NCBI RefSeq assembly: GCF_014648495.1
Contig: NZ_BMRF01000011.1
Coordinates: 124,001-188,000, forward strand
Direction of reading: 5' to 3'
DNA: 64,000 nucleotides
Origin: Actinomadura cremea
GTDB taxonomy: Bacteria > Actinomycetota > Actinomycetes > Streptosporangiales > Streptosporangiaceae
The translations under genes and the position numbers were made by a program. Under the pieces are notes generated by a model. That model ran no database searches, was not told the origin of the DNA, and saw nothing but the letters and a program-made list of their open reading frames with translations. Below, one piece after another: positions 46,664 to 60,019 of this stretch (positions are counted from its first letter, which is position 1; the number at the start of each line of letters is the position of its first letter).

Positions 46664-47119
46664 GCGGACCTCCGGCTTCTATCATCCCGTGCCGGTTCGT
46701 CAAGGGGGTTTGACGAATAACACCACGGGTGTTCCACCAGCACGGTAGGTGCCGGTCAGGGTGTGGTCAACGTTCGCCGTCGGCGCGTCGCATGCCCGGA
46801 TGAACCGGCTTCACGTGGGCAAACCGCGCACCTTCGTCGCCACTGCGGTCCTACCCCGCCGGACGCCCTCCGGAAACCGCCCCTTCCCGGGGCGATGCAC
46901 GACCAATGACGTCAGACCCCAAATATACCGCGCGGAGTGACATTCCCCACGGGCACCCCCGTCTCAGGCGTACCTACCCCGCCCGCGCGTCCCAAACGAC
47001 CGCGCGCACCTCAAGATCGTTAAGGGTGTTCGTGAAGCCCGGGTCAGCACCGGGGGCCGGCGCGGCGGCATGGCACGCCTCAGGGACGGCCGGACGGTTC
47101 CGGGAGGCTCGAGCGCGGG
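46664..47119. other. 456-base region between the MerR gene and the bifunctional nuclease gene
   Basis: No gene is supported; short frames here have no recognisable product. It holds the palindrome at 46696-46717, an 8-base palindrome TGACGTCA at 46907-46914 and an AT-rich patch (AAATATA near 46921). The leftward nuclease gene ends at 47120, so this region serves as its 3' end and as the MerR gene's promoter region. Confidence 0.45.
46696..46717. promoter_or_regulatory. candidate MerR operator: TTCGTCAA-N6-TTGACGAA
   Basis: A perfect 8-bp inverted repeat with a 6-base centre lies 33-54 bases before the MerR start. The right arm on the minus strand contains TTGACG, a good -35 hexamer, with TAGAAG 16 bases further on, so the bound factor would overlap the promoter. 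Confidence 0.6.
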
Positions 47120-47590
47120 TCAGCCGGCGCGGCCGAAGTCCTCGGGGGTGATGGTGTCGAGGAACTCGCGGAACTTCTCGACCTCGTCCTCCTGCTCGTC
47201 CGGGATGGCGACGCCGGCCTCCTCCAGGATGTCCTCGCTGGCGAAGATCGTGGCGCCGGTGCGCAGGGCGAGCGCGATCGAGTCGGACGGGCGCGCGCTG
47301 ACCTCGACACCGTTGGAGAAGACCAGGTCGGCGAAGAAGATGCCCTCGCGGAGCGCGGTGATGTTCACGGTGCTCAGCTGGACGCTCAGCGCGTCGAGGA
47401 CGTCGCGGAAGAGGTCGTGGGTGAGGGGCCGCGCGGGCAGCACGCCCTGCTGGGCGAAGGCGATCGCCGTGGCCTCGACGGCCCCGATCCAGATGGGCAG
47501 GTACCGCTCGCCCTCCGTCTCCTTCAACAGGACGATCGGCTGATTGGAGGGCATCTCGACCCGGACGCCGACGACCTCCATCTGCTTCAC
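47120..47590 (-). CDS. bifunctional nuclease family protein (DUF151, Rv1829-like)
   Basis: A 156-residue protein of the bifunctional nuclease family, whose plant founder shows RNase and DNase activity. Seen: VVGVRVEMPSNQPIVLLKE, YLPIWIGAVEATAIAFAQQG, PRPLTHDLFRDVLDAL and ADLVFSNGVEVSARPSDSIALALRTG. GTG 47590 is preferred because AGGGAG lies six bases before it; ATG 47581 is the alternative. It lies between two MerR genes as in mycobacteria. Confidence 0.92.
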   Translation of the reverse strand: MKQMEVVGVRVEMPSNQPIVLLKETEGERYLPIWIGAVEATAIAFAQQGVLPARPLTHDLFRDVLDALSVQLSTVNITALREGIFFADLVFSNGVEVSARPSDSIALALRTGATIFASEDILEEAGVAIPDEQEDEVEKFREFLDTITPEDFGRAG

Positions 47591-47744
47591 TGCGGCTCCC
47601 TGCTCGTTCGCTGTCTCGACCGTCCGCGTGCGGCCGGAACGATTCCCGCCGAGCCCGAAACCCGAGCCCTGTAGCCAACGTACACCCACGCTCGGACGGA
47701 ACGCCGCGCCGTGGGGGCGGCAAAAACCTGCGGGGCGCGGGTGA

Positions 47745-48479
47745 TCAGTGGTCGAGGCTTTCCCGGAGGCTCGCCGACAGCAGCGCGGCGTGCAGCTTCA
47801 CCGACAGCGCGGCGATCTCGCGGGCCTTCTCGGCCGCCTGCTCGTGGGCGTCGGGGCTGCGGCGGCGCAGCTGGGGCGCGACGGTCTGCTCGATCAGCCC
47901 GGCCTGGCGGTCGGCGGCGGCCTTGACGGCCCGCAGGTGCCGGACCTCCAGGCCGTACTCGCCGAGGGCGGCGGCGGTGCGCGCGACGGTGAGGGCCTCC
48001 GCCTCGTAGCCGGCGCCGCGCCGGCGGATCAGTCCGTACTCCTCCAGGCGGGCGAGGAGATCGTCGTCGATCCCCGCGCCGTCCAGGAGCTGGCGGCGGG
48101 TGAGCCGGACGGCGGCGCTCTCGGCGGTCGCGTCGGCCGCCACGAGGGTGCGGGGGCGGCTGCGGTCCGGTTCGGGACGGCGGGCGCCGAGCGGCGGCAC
48201 GGCCTCGCCGCGGTCGCGCGCCTCGAGGTGCTGCCGGATGGCGCGCAGCGGCATGTAGTGGTCGCGCTGCGCGGTGAGGACGAACCGCAGCCGTTCGACG
48301 TCGGCCGCGCCGAACTTCCGGTATCCGGAGGGGCTGCGCTGCGGTTCGATCAGCTTCTCGGTCTCCAGGAACCTGATCTTGGAGATGGTGATGTCGGGGA
48401 ACTCGGGCCGGAGCAGCCCGAGGACGTCCCCGATCGTCATCAGGGACCTGGCCGGTTGCGCGTTCAAGTCCCCTCCCAT
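47745..48479 (-). CDS. ftsR: FtsR-type MerR-family regulator (Rv1828-like)
   Basis: A 244-residue MerR regulator. Seen: LMTIGDVLGLLRPEFPDITISKIRFLETEKLIEPQRSPSGYRKF over residues 13-56 and LRFVLTAQRDHYMPLRAIRQHLE, then a second winged-helix-like domain (RLTRRQLLDGAGIDDDLLARLEEYGLI). In corynebacteria the orthologue FtsR activates ftsZ. ATG 48479 has no strong ribosome site; a TTG four codons later follows GGGAGGGG and is an alternative. It is 40 bases downstream of garA, so it probably shares its transcript. Confidence 0.9.
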   Translation of the reverse strand: MGGDLNAQPARSLMTIGDVLGLLRPEFPDITISKIRFLETEKLIEPQRSPSGYRKFGAADVERLRFVLTAQRDHYMPLRAIRQHLEARDRGEAVPPLGARRPEPDRSRPRTLVAADATAESAAVRLTRRQLLDGAGIDDDLLARLEEYGLIRRRGAGYEAEALTVARTAAALGEYGLEVRHLRAVKAAADRQAGLIEQTVAPQLRRRSPDAHEQAAEKAREIAALSVKLHAALLSASLRESLDH

Positions 48480-48519
48480 CGTGGCCGCGCCCGCCCTGCC
48501 GTCCGGCTGCCGGGTCCGG

Positions 48520-49050
48520 TCAGCCGTGCTGCGGGTTGGTCAGGAACACCAGCCGGAACTTGCCGATCTGGACCTCGTCGCCGCCCGCGAGGGCGGTCTG
48601 GTCGATCCGCTGCCGGTTGACATAGGTGCCGTTGAGCGCACCGACGTCGCGGACGGCGAACTGCCCGCCCTGGCGGAGGAACTCGGCGTGCTTGCGGGAC
48701 ACGGTCACGTCGTCCAGGAAGATGTCGCTCTCGGGGTGCCGGCCGCAGGAGGTGCGGTCCTGGTCGAGCAGGAAGCGGCTGCCGGCGTTCGGACCCCGCT
48801 TGACCACGAGCAGCGCGGTGCCGGGAGGCAGAGCCTCCACGCCCATCTGGTCGGACGGGACGGGGGGCTCTTCGGCGCCCGTGTCGGAGTCCAGGGCCTC
48901 GATCCCGCCGATGGAGATCGTGGACGTGGACTCGCCGGGCGACTCCCGGGGCGGCGGCGCGTTCCGCGTCAGCGGGGTGCCGCAGTAGGAGCAGAAGCGG
49001 GCATCATCCGGGTTGGCGTGACCGCACTGCGTGCAGTAGACGCTCGGCAT
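48520..49050 (-). CDS. garA: FHA-domain protein GarA-like with N-terminal zinc ribbon
   Basis: A 176-residue protein. Seen: a zinc ribbon YCTQCGHANPDDARFCSYCG at residues 5-24, a Ser/Thr-rich linker with STSTISIGG that matches the usual phospho-acceptor position, and an FHA domain (about 75-170) with RTSCGRHPESDIFLDD, VSRKHAEF and DVGALNGTYVN. GarA is known to be phosphorylated by PknB/PknG kinases and to control 2-oxoglutarate and glutamate enzymes. The zinc ribbon is not present in the mycobacterial form I recall. ATG 49050 is chosen because the upstream frame is low-complexity. Confidence 0.93.
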   Translation of the reverse strand: MPSVYCTQCGHANPDDARFCSYCGTPLTRNAPPPRESPGESTSTISIGGIEALDSDTGAEEPPVPSDQMGVEALPPGTALLVVKRGPNAGSRFLLDQDRTSCGRHPESDIFLDDVTVSRKHAEFLRQGGQFAVRDVGALNGTYVNRQRIDQTALAGGDEVQIGKFRLVFLTNPQHG

Positions 49051-49219
49051 CGATCGGCTCGGCCTCCTACCTCGGCGTGCCGCTCGCGGGCCCCGCTCGC
49101 CGCGGGAGCCGCGCGCACCACGCGCATCCTTCACCCAACCCACGCCGGGGACCCGCCCCCGACCACGGTCCATCTCACCGCCCGCGCTCGCCACGGTCGC
49201 CGCAACCGACGGTCGCCGC

Positions 49220-49249
49220 AACTTACGCGGGTATGACCCGAGGGGTCAA
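49220..49249 (-). promoter_or_regulatory. candidate garA promoter with overlapping palindrome
   Basis: On the minus strand TTGACC (49249-49244) and TAAGTT (49225-49220) are separated by 18 bases, a plausible sigma-A-type promoter about 170 bases before the garA ATG. The TGACCC/GGGTCA palindrome at 49234-49248 overlaps the -35 element and spacer. Confidence 0.55.
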
Positions 49250-49446
49250 CCGGGGCCGGTGAGCCCCCAAACTACCCTCGCCGATGATCGCAGGTCCATG
49301 CCGCCGCGCGGCACGCCTCCGGTCATGACGCAGCGGCCGGGTCTCCGGTCTGCCGTGTCCCCCGTGTTCCCCTCAGGACACGACCGTATCGCGCCCGCGG
49401 CCGTCCTCGCGCCCGGGGTGATCAACTTGTCGGATGGGTCACGTCC

Positions 49447-49478
49447 GCGCCTTTTCCGCGCCCCGGGCGGAAAGGCGC
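49447..49478 (-). terminator. hairpin terminator downstream of lysE
   Basis: Arms GCGCCTTTTCCGC (49447-49459) and GCGGAAAGGCGC (49467-49478) pair over 12 bp with one bulged T and a GC-rich loop. It lies about 80 bases past the lysE stop, between lysE and the garA promoter. Confidence 0.6.
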
Positions 49479-49554
49479 GACGGCGGGGAGACCGTCCGGC
49501 GAGGGCGGCTTGCGGAGGCGGTCCGACGGACGTCTGACAGGCGCCTGACGGGCG

Positions 49555-50202
49555 TCAGACGGCCGCCCTCGGGCCGGACCGGTCGAGTCCGACCTGCAGG
49601 GCCAGGCCGGCGAGCACCGAGCCCATGACGTACCGCTGGGCGCGCTGCCAACGGGGGCGCCGCGCGAGGAACGCCGCGAAGCCCCCGGCGCCGAGCACGA
49701 TGAGGCCGTTGACGGTGATCGCGATGCTGATCTGGGTGAGCCCGAGGAGCAGGCTCTGCAGGGCGACGTGGCCGCGTTCGGGCTCGACGAACTGCGGCAG
49801 CAGCGACACGTACAGGATCGCGATCTTCGGGTTGAGCAGGTTCGTGACCAGGCCCATGGCGAACAGCCGGTGCGGCGGGTCGGCCGGGAGCTCCGCCGGC
49901 GCGAAGGCGGTCCGGCCGCCCGGCCGGACCGCCTGCCAGGCCAGCCACAGCAGGTACAGCGCCCCGGCGACCTTCAGGACGGTGTAGAGCGGCGGGACGA
50001 GCCCGAACACGGCGGTGATCCCGGCGGTCGCGGCGACGACGTAGGCGACGAACCCGGTCGCGACGCCCGCGAGGGAGATCAGCCCGGCGCGGCGGCCCTG
50101 GGTGATCGACCGCGACACCAGGTAGATCATGTTGGGTCCCGGAGTAAGGACGAGCCCGAGGGAGACGAGGGCGATGGCGGCCACCGCGGTCGGCGAGATC
50201 AA
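49555..50202 (-). CDS. LysE-family exporter
   Basis: A 215-residue membrane protein with about six hydrophobic helices that should export an amino acid or similar compound. Seen: the N-terminal VSLGLVLTPGPNMIYLVSRSI signature, GLISLAGVATGFVAYVV, VTNLLNPKIAILYVSLLPQFV and a final helix. TTG 50202 is chosen because AGGAG lies six bases before it and because the candidate promoter (-10 at 50232-50237) would start RNA after the earlier GTG at 50229. It is divergent from a MocR-type regulator, its likely controller. Confidence 0.9.
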   Translation of the reverse strand: MISPTAVAAIALVSLGLVLTPGPNMIYLVSRSITQGRRAGLISLAGVATGFVAYVVAATAGITAVFGLVPPLYTVLKVAGALYLLWLAWQAVRPGGRTAFAPAELPADPPHRLFAMGLVTNLLNPKIAILYVSLLPQFVEPERGHVALQSLLLGLTQISIAITVNGLIVLGAGGFAAFLARRPRWQRAQRYVMGSVLAGLALQVGLDRSGPRAAV

Positions 50203-50231
50203 TCCGTGCTCCTGACGCTCGTTTTGCACTG

Positions 50232-50260
50232 ATCGTAGGACTCGGAGCAATCTGGCACAA
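50232..50260 (-). promoter_or_regulatory. candidate lysE promoter
   Basis: On the minus strand TTGTGC (50260-50255) and TACGAT (50237-50232) are 17 bases apart. One copy of the direct repeat (50240-50251) lies between them, so a bound regulator would cover the promoter spacer. Confidence 0.55.
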
Positions 50261-50284
50261 TATCGACATTGAACTCGGAGCAAT
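50240..50284 (+). repeat. perfect 12-base direct repeats ACTCGGAGCAAT, 33 bases apart
   Basis: Copies at 50240-50251 and 50273-50284 lie in the 99-base gap between lysE and the MocR gene. The spacing is about three helical turns. MocR-type proteins such as GabR and PdxR are known to bind direct repeats, so this is the probable regulator site. Confidence 0.7.
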
Positions 50285-50301
50285 GTCGGGCGAGGTGGGC
50301 C

Positions 50302-51633
50302 ATGGACGACTACCGGCGGGTCGCCGACACGGTGGCCGCCGCCATCGCGGCGGGGCGGCTGCGGCCCGGCGACCGCCTGCCGCCGCAGCGCGCGTTCGCC
50401 CGCGAGCGCGGCATCGCCCCGTCGACCGCGAGCCGGGTGTACCGGGAGCTGGCGCTGCGCGGGCTGGTCGTCGGCGAGGTCGGGCGCGGCACGTTCGTCC
50501 GCGCGGCGCGGCGGGAGCCCGTCCCCGCGCTGGCCGAACCGGCGGCGGCTCCGGCCGACCTCGAGGTGAACCATCCGGTGGTACCCGGGCAGGACGCGCT
50601 GATGGGCGCCGCGCTGGCGCGGGCGGCGGCGGCCGGCGCGGCGCTCGCCCCGGCCGCGGTGACGGGCACCCCGGACGCCCGTGAGGCCGCGGCGGCGCTG
50701 CTGGCCGTGCCGGGCTGGAGTCCCGCACCGGACGACGTGCTCTTCGCCGCCGGCGGCCGCCAGGCGATCGCGGGGGCGGTGGCGGCGCTCGTCCCGCCGG
50801 GCGGGCGGCTGGCGGTGGAGGAGCTGACGTACCCGGTCCTCAAGGCGACCGCCGCGCGGCTCGGCGTCGCGCTCGTCCCGGTCGCGGCCGACGGGCACGG
50901 CGCGCGCCCGGACGCCCTCGCGGAGGCGCACCGCAGGACGCCGTTCGCGGCCGCGTACCTGCAGCCGACGCTGCACAACCCGTGCGGGACGACGATGCCC
51001 GCGCGGCGCCGCGCCGAGATCGCGGACGTCCTCGGGCGGACGGGCGCCCACGCGATCGAGGACCGCGTCTGGTCGTTCCTGGACGTGGACGGGCCGCCCC
51101 CGCTGGCGTCGTTCGCGCCCGGCCGCACGGTCGTCGTCGACGGCCTGGCCAAGCGGCTCGCGCCCGGCCTGGGCGTCGGGTTCGCCGTCGCGCCGGCGCC
51201 GCTGGCCGGGCGCGTCGCCGCCGCGCTGCGCTCGGGGACGTGGGGTCCGGGCGGGTACGCGCTGGCGGCGTCGGCGGGCTGGATCGCCGACGGGACGGCC
51301 GCGGCCGTCGCCCGCGCGAAGCGCGCGGACGCCGCGGAGCGGCAGCGGATCGCGGCGAGGCGGCTGGCGGGCGCGGCCGTCCGGGCCGATCCGCGCTCGT
51401 ACTTCTGCTGGTGGGAGCTGCCCGCGCCGTGGCGGGCGGAGACGTTCGTCGCGGCGGCGGGGCGGCGCGGGATCGCGGTGACGCCCGGGGCGGCGTTCGT
51501 CGCCGGGCCGGGCGCGGCGCCGGGCGCGGTCAGGCTCGCGCTGGCGTCCCCGCCCCTGGACGGGCTGGCGCGCGCGCTCGGCGTCCTCGCCGAGATCGCC
51601 GCGGGCGGCCCGGACGGCTCCCCCGTCGACTGA
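50302..51633 (+). CDS. MocR-type regulator (GntR winged helix fused to class I aminotransferase domain)
   Basis: A 443-residue regulator. Seen: a GntR HTH at residues 1-70 (DYRRVADTVAAAIAAGRLRPGDRLPPQRAFARERGIAPSTASRVYREL split across this range), then an aminotransferase-like domain with FAAGGRQAIAGAVAALVPPGG, LQPTLHNPCGTTMP, and the PLP lysine in VVDGLAKRLAPGLGVGF. These proteins sense PLP or PLP-amino acid adducts. ATG 50302 has GAGGTG upstream. It is divergent from lysE over a region with two perfect direct repeats. Confidence 0.92.
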   Translation: MDDYRRVADTVAAAIAAGRLRPGDRLPPQRAFARERGIAPSTASRVYRELALRGLVVGEVGRGTFVRAARREPVPALAEPAAAPADLEVNHPVVPGQDALMGAALARAAAAGAALAPAAVTGTPDAREAAAALLAVPGWSPAPDDVLFAAGGRQAIAGAVAALVPPGGRLAVEELTYPVLKATAARLGVALVPVAADGHGARPDALAEAHRRTPFAAAYLQPTLHNPCGTTMPARRRAEIADVLGRTGAHAIEDRVWSFLDVDGPPPLASFAPGRTVVVDGLAKRLAPGLGVGFAVAPAPLAGRVAAALRSGTWGPGGYALAASAGWIADGTAAAVARAKRADAAERQRIAARRLAGAAVRADPRSYFCWWELPAPWRAETFVAAAGRRGIAVTPGAAFVAGPGAAPGAVRLALASPPLDGLARALGVLAEIAAGGPDGSPVD

Positions 51634-51657
51634 CCGCTGCGGAGCGACCGGATCCCG

Positions 51658-54156
51658 TCAGGCCCCGGCGCCCTCCACGACGACGGCCCACTCCTCCAGC
51701 AGGGCCTGGGCCGCGTCCGTGTCGGGCCCCTCGGCCCACAGGTGGGTGACGGGTTCGGACGGGTCGGGCAGGACGAGCGCCCAGCGTCCGTCGTCCTCGA
51801 CGACGCGGACGCCGTCGGTGGTGTCGACCGTCCGGTCCCCGGCGGCCTCGACGATGTGCCGCATGACGCTGCCCTTGGCGGCCCACGGCGTCGGCACGGA
51901 CCGGCGCAGCAGGTGCGCGTCGGGGATGCGGCGGTCGATCTGGGAGAGCGTCAGCCGGGTGCGGGCGACGAGCCCGACGAGCCGGACGAACGCCGCGATG
52001 CCGTCGACGGTGCCGCTGAACTCCGGCATCAGGAACCCGCCGCGGCCGTCCCCCGCGAAGATCACCGAGGGGCGGGCGGCGGTCTTGGTGAGGACGTCCT
52101 GGGACGTGGAGGTCCATTCGACCTGCACGCCGTGGAACCGGCAGACCTGCTCCGCGACGCGGGTGGTGGTGACCGGGAGCGCGACCCGGCCGCCGCGCCG
52201 CTCGGCGGCCACCAGGTCGAGCATGACCAGCAGCGCGCGGTCGTCGCCGACCAGCTCCCCGTTCTCGTCGACCAGGGAGATCCGCTCCCCCACCGGGTCG
52301 AACCGGACGCCGAACGCGGCCCGCGACGACGACACCAGCTCGCCGAGCCGCTCCAGGTCGCGCATCCGCTCGGCGAGGGTCTCGGTGGGGCTGGCCTCGT
52401 CCAGGCCGTGGTTGCGGGTGAGGACCTCCACGCCGATCTGGCCCAGCAGGGCGGGCAGGACGAGCGAGGACACGCCGCCCGCGCAGTCCAGGACGATCTT
52501 CAGCCCGGCCTCGCGGACACCGCTGATGTCGACGCCGCGCAGCAGCTCGCGGGTGTAGGTCTCCACGACCCGCGGCGGGTAGGTCAGCTCGGCGATCTCG
52601 CCGGGGAACGCGCGGCGGTACTCCTGGCGGCCGAACACGCGCTCGAGCTTGCGCTGCGCGGCCTGCGACAGGTCGGCGCCGCCGGGGTCCAGGAAGAGGA
52701 TGTCGACGCCCTGCGGGTCGCCGAGCGTGGTGCGGATGTAGATGCCGCCCGCCGACTCCGCGCGGCCGGTCTCGAACCGGGCGACGGTGAGCGGCGCGGC
52801 CTCCAGGTCGCGCACGTTGATCGCGCTGGACGTCAGCGCGCTGATCACCGCCCGCTTGAGGGTGCGGGCGGCGCGGGACACGTCGCGTCCGGTGACGACC
52901 GTGGCGCCCTTCTTCAGGGTGGTGGCGTACGCGCTGGCGAGCCGGACCACGAGCTCCGGGGTGATCTCCACGTTGATCAGGCCGGACACGCCGCGCGGCC
53001 CGAACAGGTTGCGCTGCCCCCGCGACTCCCAGATGACGCTGGTGTTGACGACGGCGCCGGCCTCGATCGTCTTGAACGGGTAGACCTTCACCCCGCTGGA
53101 CACGTACGCCTCGGCCTCGATGACGCACTCGTCGCCGACGACCGCGCCCTCCTCGACGCGCGCGCCCGCCATGATGTCGGTGTTCTTGCCGATCACGCAG
53201 CCGCGCAGGTTCGTGGACGGCGCGACGAACACGTTGTCGTGGACGACGGCGCGGTGCAGGAACGCGCCCTCCTTCACCACGACGTTGCTGCCGAGCACCG
53301 TGTACTCGCGCAGTTCGACGCCCGCCTCGACCTTCGCGTAGTCGCCGATGTAGAGCGGGCCCTTCAGGACGGCCTCGGCGTCGACCTCGGCGCCCTCGGC
53401 GACCCACACGCCCGGCGACATCTCGAAGCCGCCGAGGTCGATGCCGACCTGCCCCGACAGCATGTCGGCCTGGGCCTTCAGGTAGCTCTCGTGGGTGCCG
53501 ACGTCCTCCCAGTAGCAGTCGGCGACGTACCCGAACAGCGGCGCGCCCTCGGCGAGGAGCTTGGGGAACACGTCCCCGGACCAGTCGACCGGCTCCCCCG
53601 GCGCGACGTGCTCCAGGACCTCCGGCTCCATCACGTAGATGCCGGTGTTGACGGTGTCGGAGAAGACCTGCCCCCACGTGGGCTTCTCCAGGAACCGCTG
53701 CACGCGGCCCGCGTCGTCCACGATGATGATCCCGAACTCCAGGGGGTTCGGGACCCGCTTGAGGCCGATGGTGACCAGCGCGCCGTTGCGCTCGTGGAAG
53801 CGCACCATGTCGGTCAGGTCGATGTCGGTGAGCGCGTCGCCGGAGATGACCAGGAACCGGTCGTCGCGCAGCGCCTCCTCGGCGTTCTTGACGCTGCCCG
53901 CGGTGCCGAGCGGGATCTCCTCGGTGGCGTAGCTCAGCGACATGCCGAGTTCCTCGCCGTCGCCGAAGTAGTTGCGGATGAGCGCGGCGAGGAACTGGAC
54001 GGTGACGACGGTCTCGGTGAACCCGTGCCGCTTCAGCAGGCGCAGCACGTGCTCCATGATGGGCCGGTTGACGAGCGGGAGCAGGGGCTTGGGCTGGTTG
54101 GCGGTCATCGGACGCAGCCGCGTCCCCTCGCCTCCCGCCATCACGACGGCCTTCAT
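51658..54156 (-). CDS. mannose-1-phosphate guanylyltransferase with degenerate phosphomannomutase domain
   Basis: An 832-residue protein. Seen: an N-terminal nucleotidyltransferase ([18 protein letters not shown], then [17 protein letters not shown]; about 1-230), a hexapeptide-repeat beta-helix (about 250-370), and a C-terminal phosphohexomutase-like region (about 390-830). The mutase region lacks the catalytic TASHNP (the place reads [10 protein letters not shown]) and the metal loop DGDGDR (reads AGDGRGG). The transferase should make GDP-mannose or a related sugar nucleotide for glycans or envelope lipids. It overlaps the upstream CDP-alcohol transferase gene by ATGA. Confidence 0.88.
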   Translation of the reverse strand: MKAVVMAGGEGTRLRPMTANQPKPLLPLVNRPIMEHVLRLLKRHGFTETVVTVQFLAALIRNYFGDGEELGMSLSYATEEIPLGTAGSVKNAEEALRDDRFLVISGDALTDIDLTDMVRFHERNGALVTIGLKRVPNPLEFGIIIVDDAGRVQRFLEKPTWGQVFSDTVNTGIYVMEPEVLEHVAPGEPVDWSGDVFPKLLAEGAPLFGYVADCYWEDVGTHESYLKAQADMLSGQVGIDLGGFEMSPGVWVAEGAEVDAEAVLKGPLYIGDYAKVEAGVELREYTVLGSNVVVKEGAFLHRAVVHDNVFVAPSTNLRGCVIGKNTDIMAGARVEEGAVVGDECVIEAEAYVSSGVKVYPFKTIEAGAVVNTSVIWESRGQRNLFGPRGVSGLINVEITPELVVRLASAYATTLKKGATVVTGRDVSRAARTLKRAVISALTSSAINVRDLEAAPLTVARFETGRAESAGGIYIRTTLGDPQGVDILFLDPGGADLSQAAQRKLERVFGRQEYRRAFPGEIAELTYPPRVVETYTRELLRGVDISGVREAGLKIVLDCAGGVSSLVLPALLGQIGVEVLTRNHGLDEASPTETLAERMRDLERLGELVSSSRAAFGVRFDPVGERISLVDENGELVGDDRALLVMLDLVAAERRGGRVALPVTTTRVAEQVCRFHGVQVEWTSTSQDVLTKTAARPSVIFAGDGRGGFLMPEFSGTVDGIAAFVRLVGLVARTRLTLSQIDRRIPDAHLLRRSVPTPWAAKGSVMRHIVEAAGDRTVDTTDGVRVVEDDGRWALVLPDPSEPVTHLWAEGPDTDAAQALLEEWAVVVEGAGA

Positions 54157-54836
54157 CGGGGGGAATCCGCTCCCTTCTGGTCCCCGGCCGGGGACGCGTC
54201 CCCGGCCGGCGGGCCGGGCGGCGCGTCGCGCCCCGCCCGCACCAGTTGCCGCGTCTGGACCCAGTACAGGACGGCCGCCCACCAGTACAGGGCGGTCCCC
54301 CAGATGGCGAAGGACCATCCGATGATCTTCGCGGCGGTCGCCGCGCCGCCGTCGTGGTCGCCCAGCAGCAGCAGCGGGAACGCGTACAGCAGGCAGAACG
54401 TCGCCGTCTTCCCGATGAAGTGGACCGGCAGCGTCCCGTTGTAGCCGAGCCGCCGGACGAGCGGCGCGATCGGCAGGATCGCGACCTCCCGGGCGACCAG
54501 CAGCGCCACCAGCCACAGGGGGATGATCTCGCGGATGGTGAGCCCGACGAGGGTGGCGAAGATGTAGAGCCGGTCGGCGGCGGGGTCCAGGACCATGCCG
54601 AGCTTGCTCGTCTGGTTCAGCGCCCGCGCGAGCATGCCGTCCAGCCAGTCCGACAGCCCGGCGGCGACCAGCAGGCCGAGCGCCCACCAGTCGGCCTCGA
54701 TCAGCACGAGCCACAGGAACAGCGGGACGCCCACCAGCCGTGCCATGCTGAGGAGGTTGGGCACCGTGAAGACCCGTTCGGCCGCCTCGGACGTCGTCCC
54801 CGTCTCCGTGCTCACCGACGCGCTCGCCTCCCCCAT
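54153..54836 (-). CDS. CDP-alcohol phosphatidyltransferase family protein
   Basis: A 227-residue membrane enzyme joining a CDP-lipid to an alcohol. Seen: [20 protein letters not shown], the catalytic signature [19 protein letters not shown] followed by MVLDPAADR (D-x2-DG-x2-AR-x8-G-x3-D-x3-D), and about five or six helices. It belongs to the PgsA-like group; the alcohol cannot be assigned. ATG 54836 is chosen over 54890 as the extension is polar. It overlaps the guanylyltransferase gene (ATGA), suggesting a shared envelope-lipid or glycolipid pathway. Confidence 0.88.
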   Translation of the reverse strand: MGEASASVSTETGTTSEAAERVFTVPNLLSMARLVGVPLFLWLVLIEADWWALGLLVAAGLSDWLDGMLARALNQTSKLGMVLDPAADRLYIFATLVGLTIREIIPLWLVALLVAREVAILPIAPLVRRLGYNGTLPVHFIGKTATFCLLYAFPLLLLGDHDGGAATAAKIIGWSFAIWGTALYWWAAVLYWVQTRQLVRAGRDAPPGPPAGDASPAGDQKGADSPR

Positions 54837-54927
54837 GCCCTTGATGTTGACCTTACAGGTCGGCCTTGGAAAGACCCCGACGCGGATCATGTGAGCGCGG
54901 TTACGCTCCGCGGAACGTCCGCCGAGG

Positions 54928-57822
<2,895 letters not shown>

Positions 57823-57903
57823 CCCGCCCGATCCCACGGCCGGGTGGAGTGCCGGCGGCGGTGTAGGACGCCGGCGCCCCCGGTTGTATTGAGATCACAC
57901 ACA

Positions 57904-57936
57904 CGCGCGCCGTCCCGATCTTCGGGGCGGCGCGCG
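57904..57936 (+). terminator. gdhA terminator hairpin
   Basis: A 14-bp stem (57904-57917 with 57923-57936, one T-G wobble) and a 5-base loop ATCTT lies 81 bases after the gdhA stop, with a short TCTACC after it. It separates gdhA from the thiC leader. Confidence 0.75.
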
Positions 57937-58003
57937 CGCGTCTACCCCATCCGCCCCGGTTGCGGCAACGGGGGCGGGGCGGGTTACCGTCGATCACGAC
58001 CGA

Positions 58004-59834
<1,831 letters not shown>

Positions 59835-59839
59835 CCCGC

Positions 59840-59891
59840 CCGGCGACCGGGCCGAGGGGCGGGGCGGACCCCTCCCCGGCCCGGCCGCCGG
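59840..59891 (+). terminator. thiC terminator hairpin
   Basis: Two stacked stems, CCGGCG/CGCCGG (59840-59845 with 59886-59891) and CCGGGCCG/CGGCCCGG (59847-59854 with 59877-59884), form a 14-bp arm beginning six bases after the thiC stop. Confidence 0.68.
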
Positions 59892-59945
59892 TGCCGTTCA
59901 CGAAGCGCTGACCTGGGCGGAAGCATGGCCCCGGCGGGGCGCGGA

Positions 59946-59980
59946 TAGTATTGAAGGACCGTTCCAAATCGCTGGAACGG
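59946..59980 (+). promoter_or_regulatory. candidate promoter and TetR operator CCGTTCCA-N6-TGGAACGG
   Basis: A perfect 8-6-8 palindrome at 59959-59980 lies 40-61 bases before the TetR start. A TAGTAT -10 hexamer at 59946-59951 would start RNA at about 59958, at the edge of the palindrome. A bound TetR dimer would block its own transcription. Confidence 0.72.
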
Positions 59981-60019
59981 CCGCATACCGCACCCACGCC
60001 GAAAGGAAAGCGGACCCAG

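Larger units (their letters stand above)
49051..49554. other. 504-base region between garA and lysE
   Basis: No gene is supported. The region holds the candidate garA promoter (49220-49249), a 15-base palindrome TGACCC-GAG-GGGTCA at 49234-49248 overlapping its -35, and a hairpin at 49447-49478 that should end the lysE transcript. In mycobacteria gcvH stands next to garA; it is absent here. Confidence 0.5.

Noticed and set aside
46907-46914. TGACGTCA palindrome between the MerR and nuclease genes
   Set aside because: Eight bases are expected by chance in a window this size, and no promoter pattern accompanies it.
51742-54444. A 900-codon + strand frame opposite the guanylyltransferase gene
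   Set aside because: No recognisable domain, no ribosome site, and the opposite strand has full-length homology.
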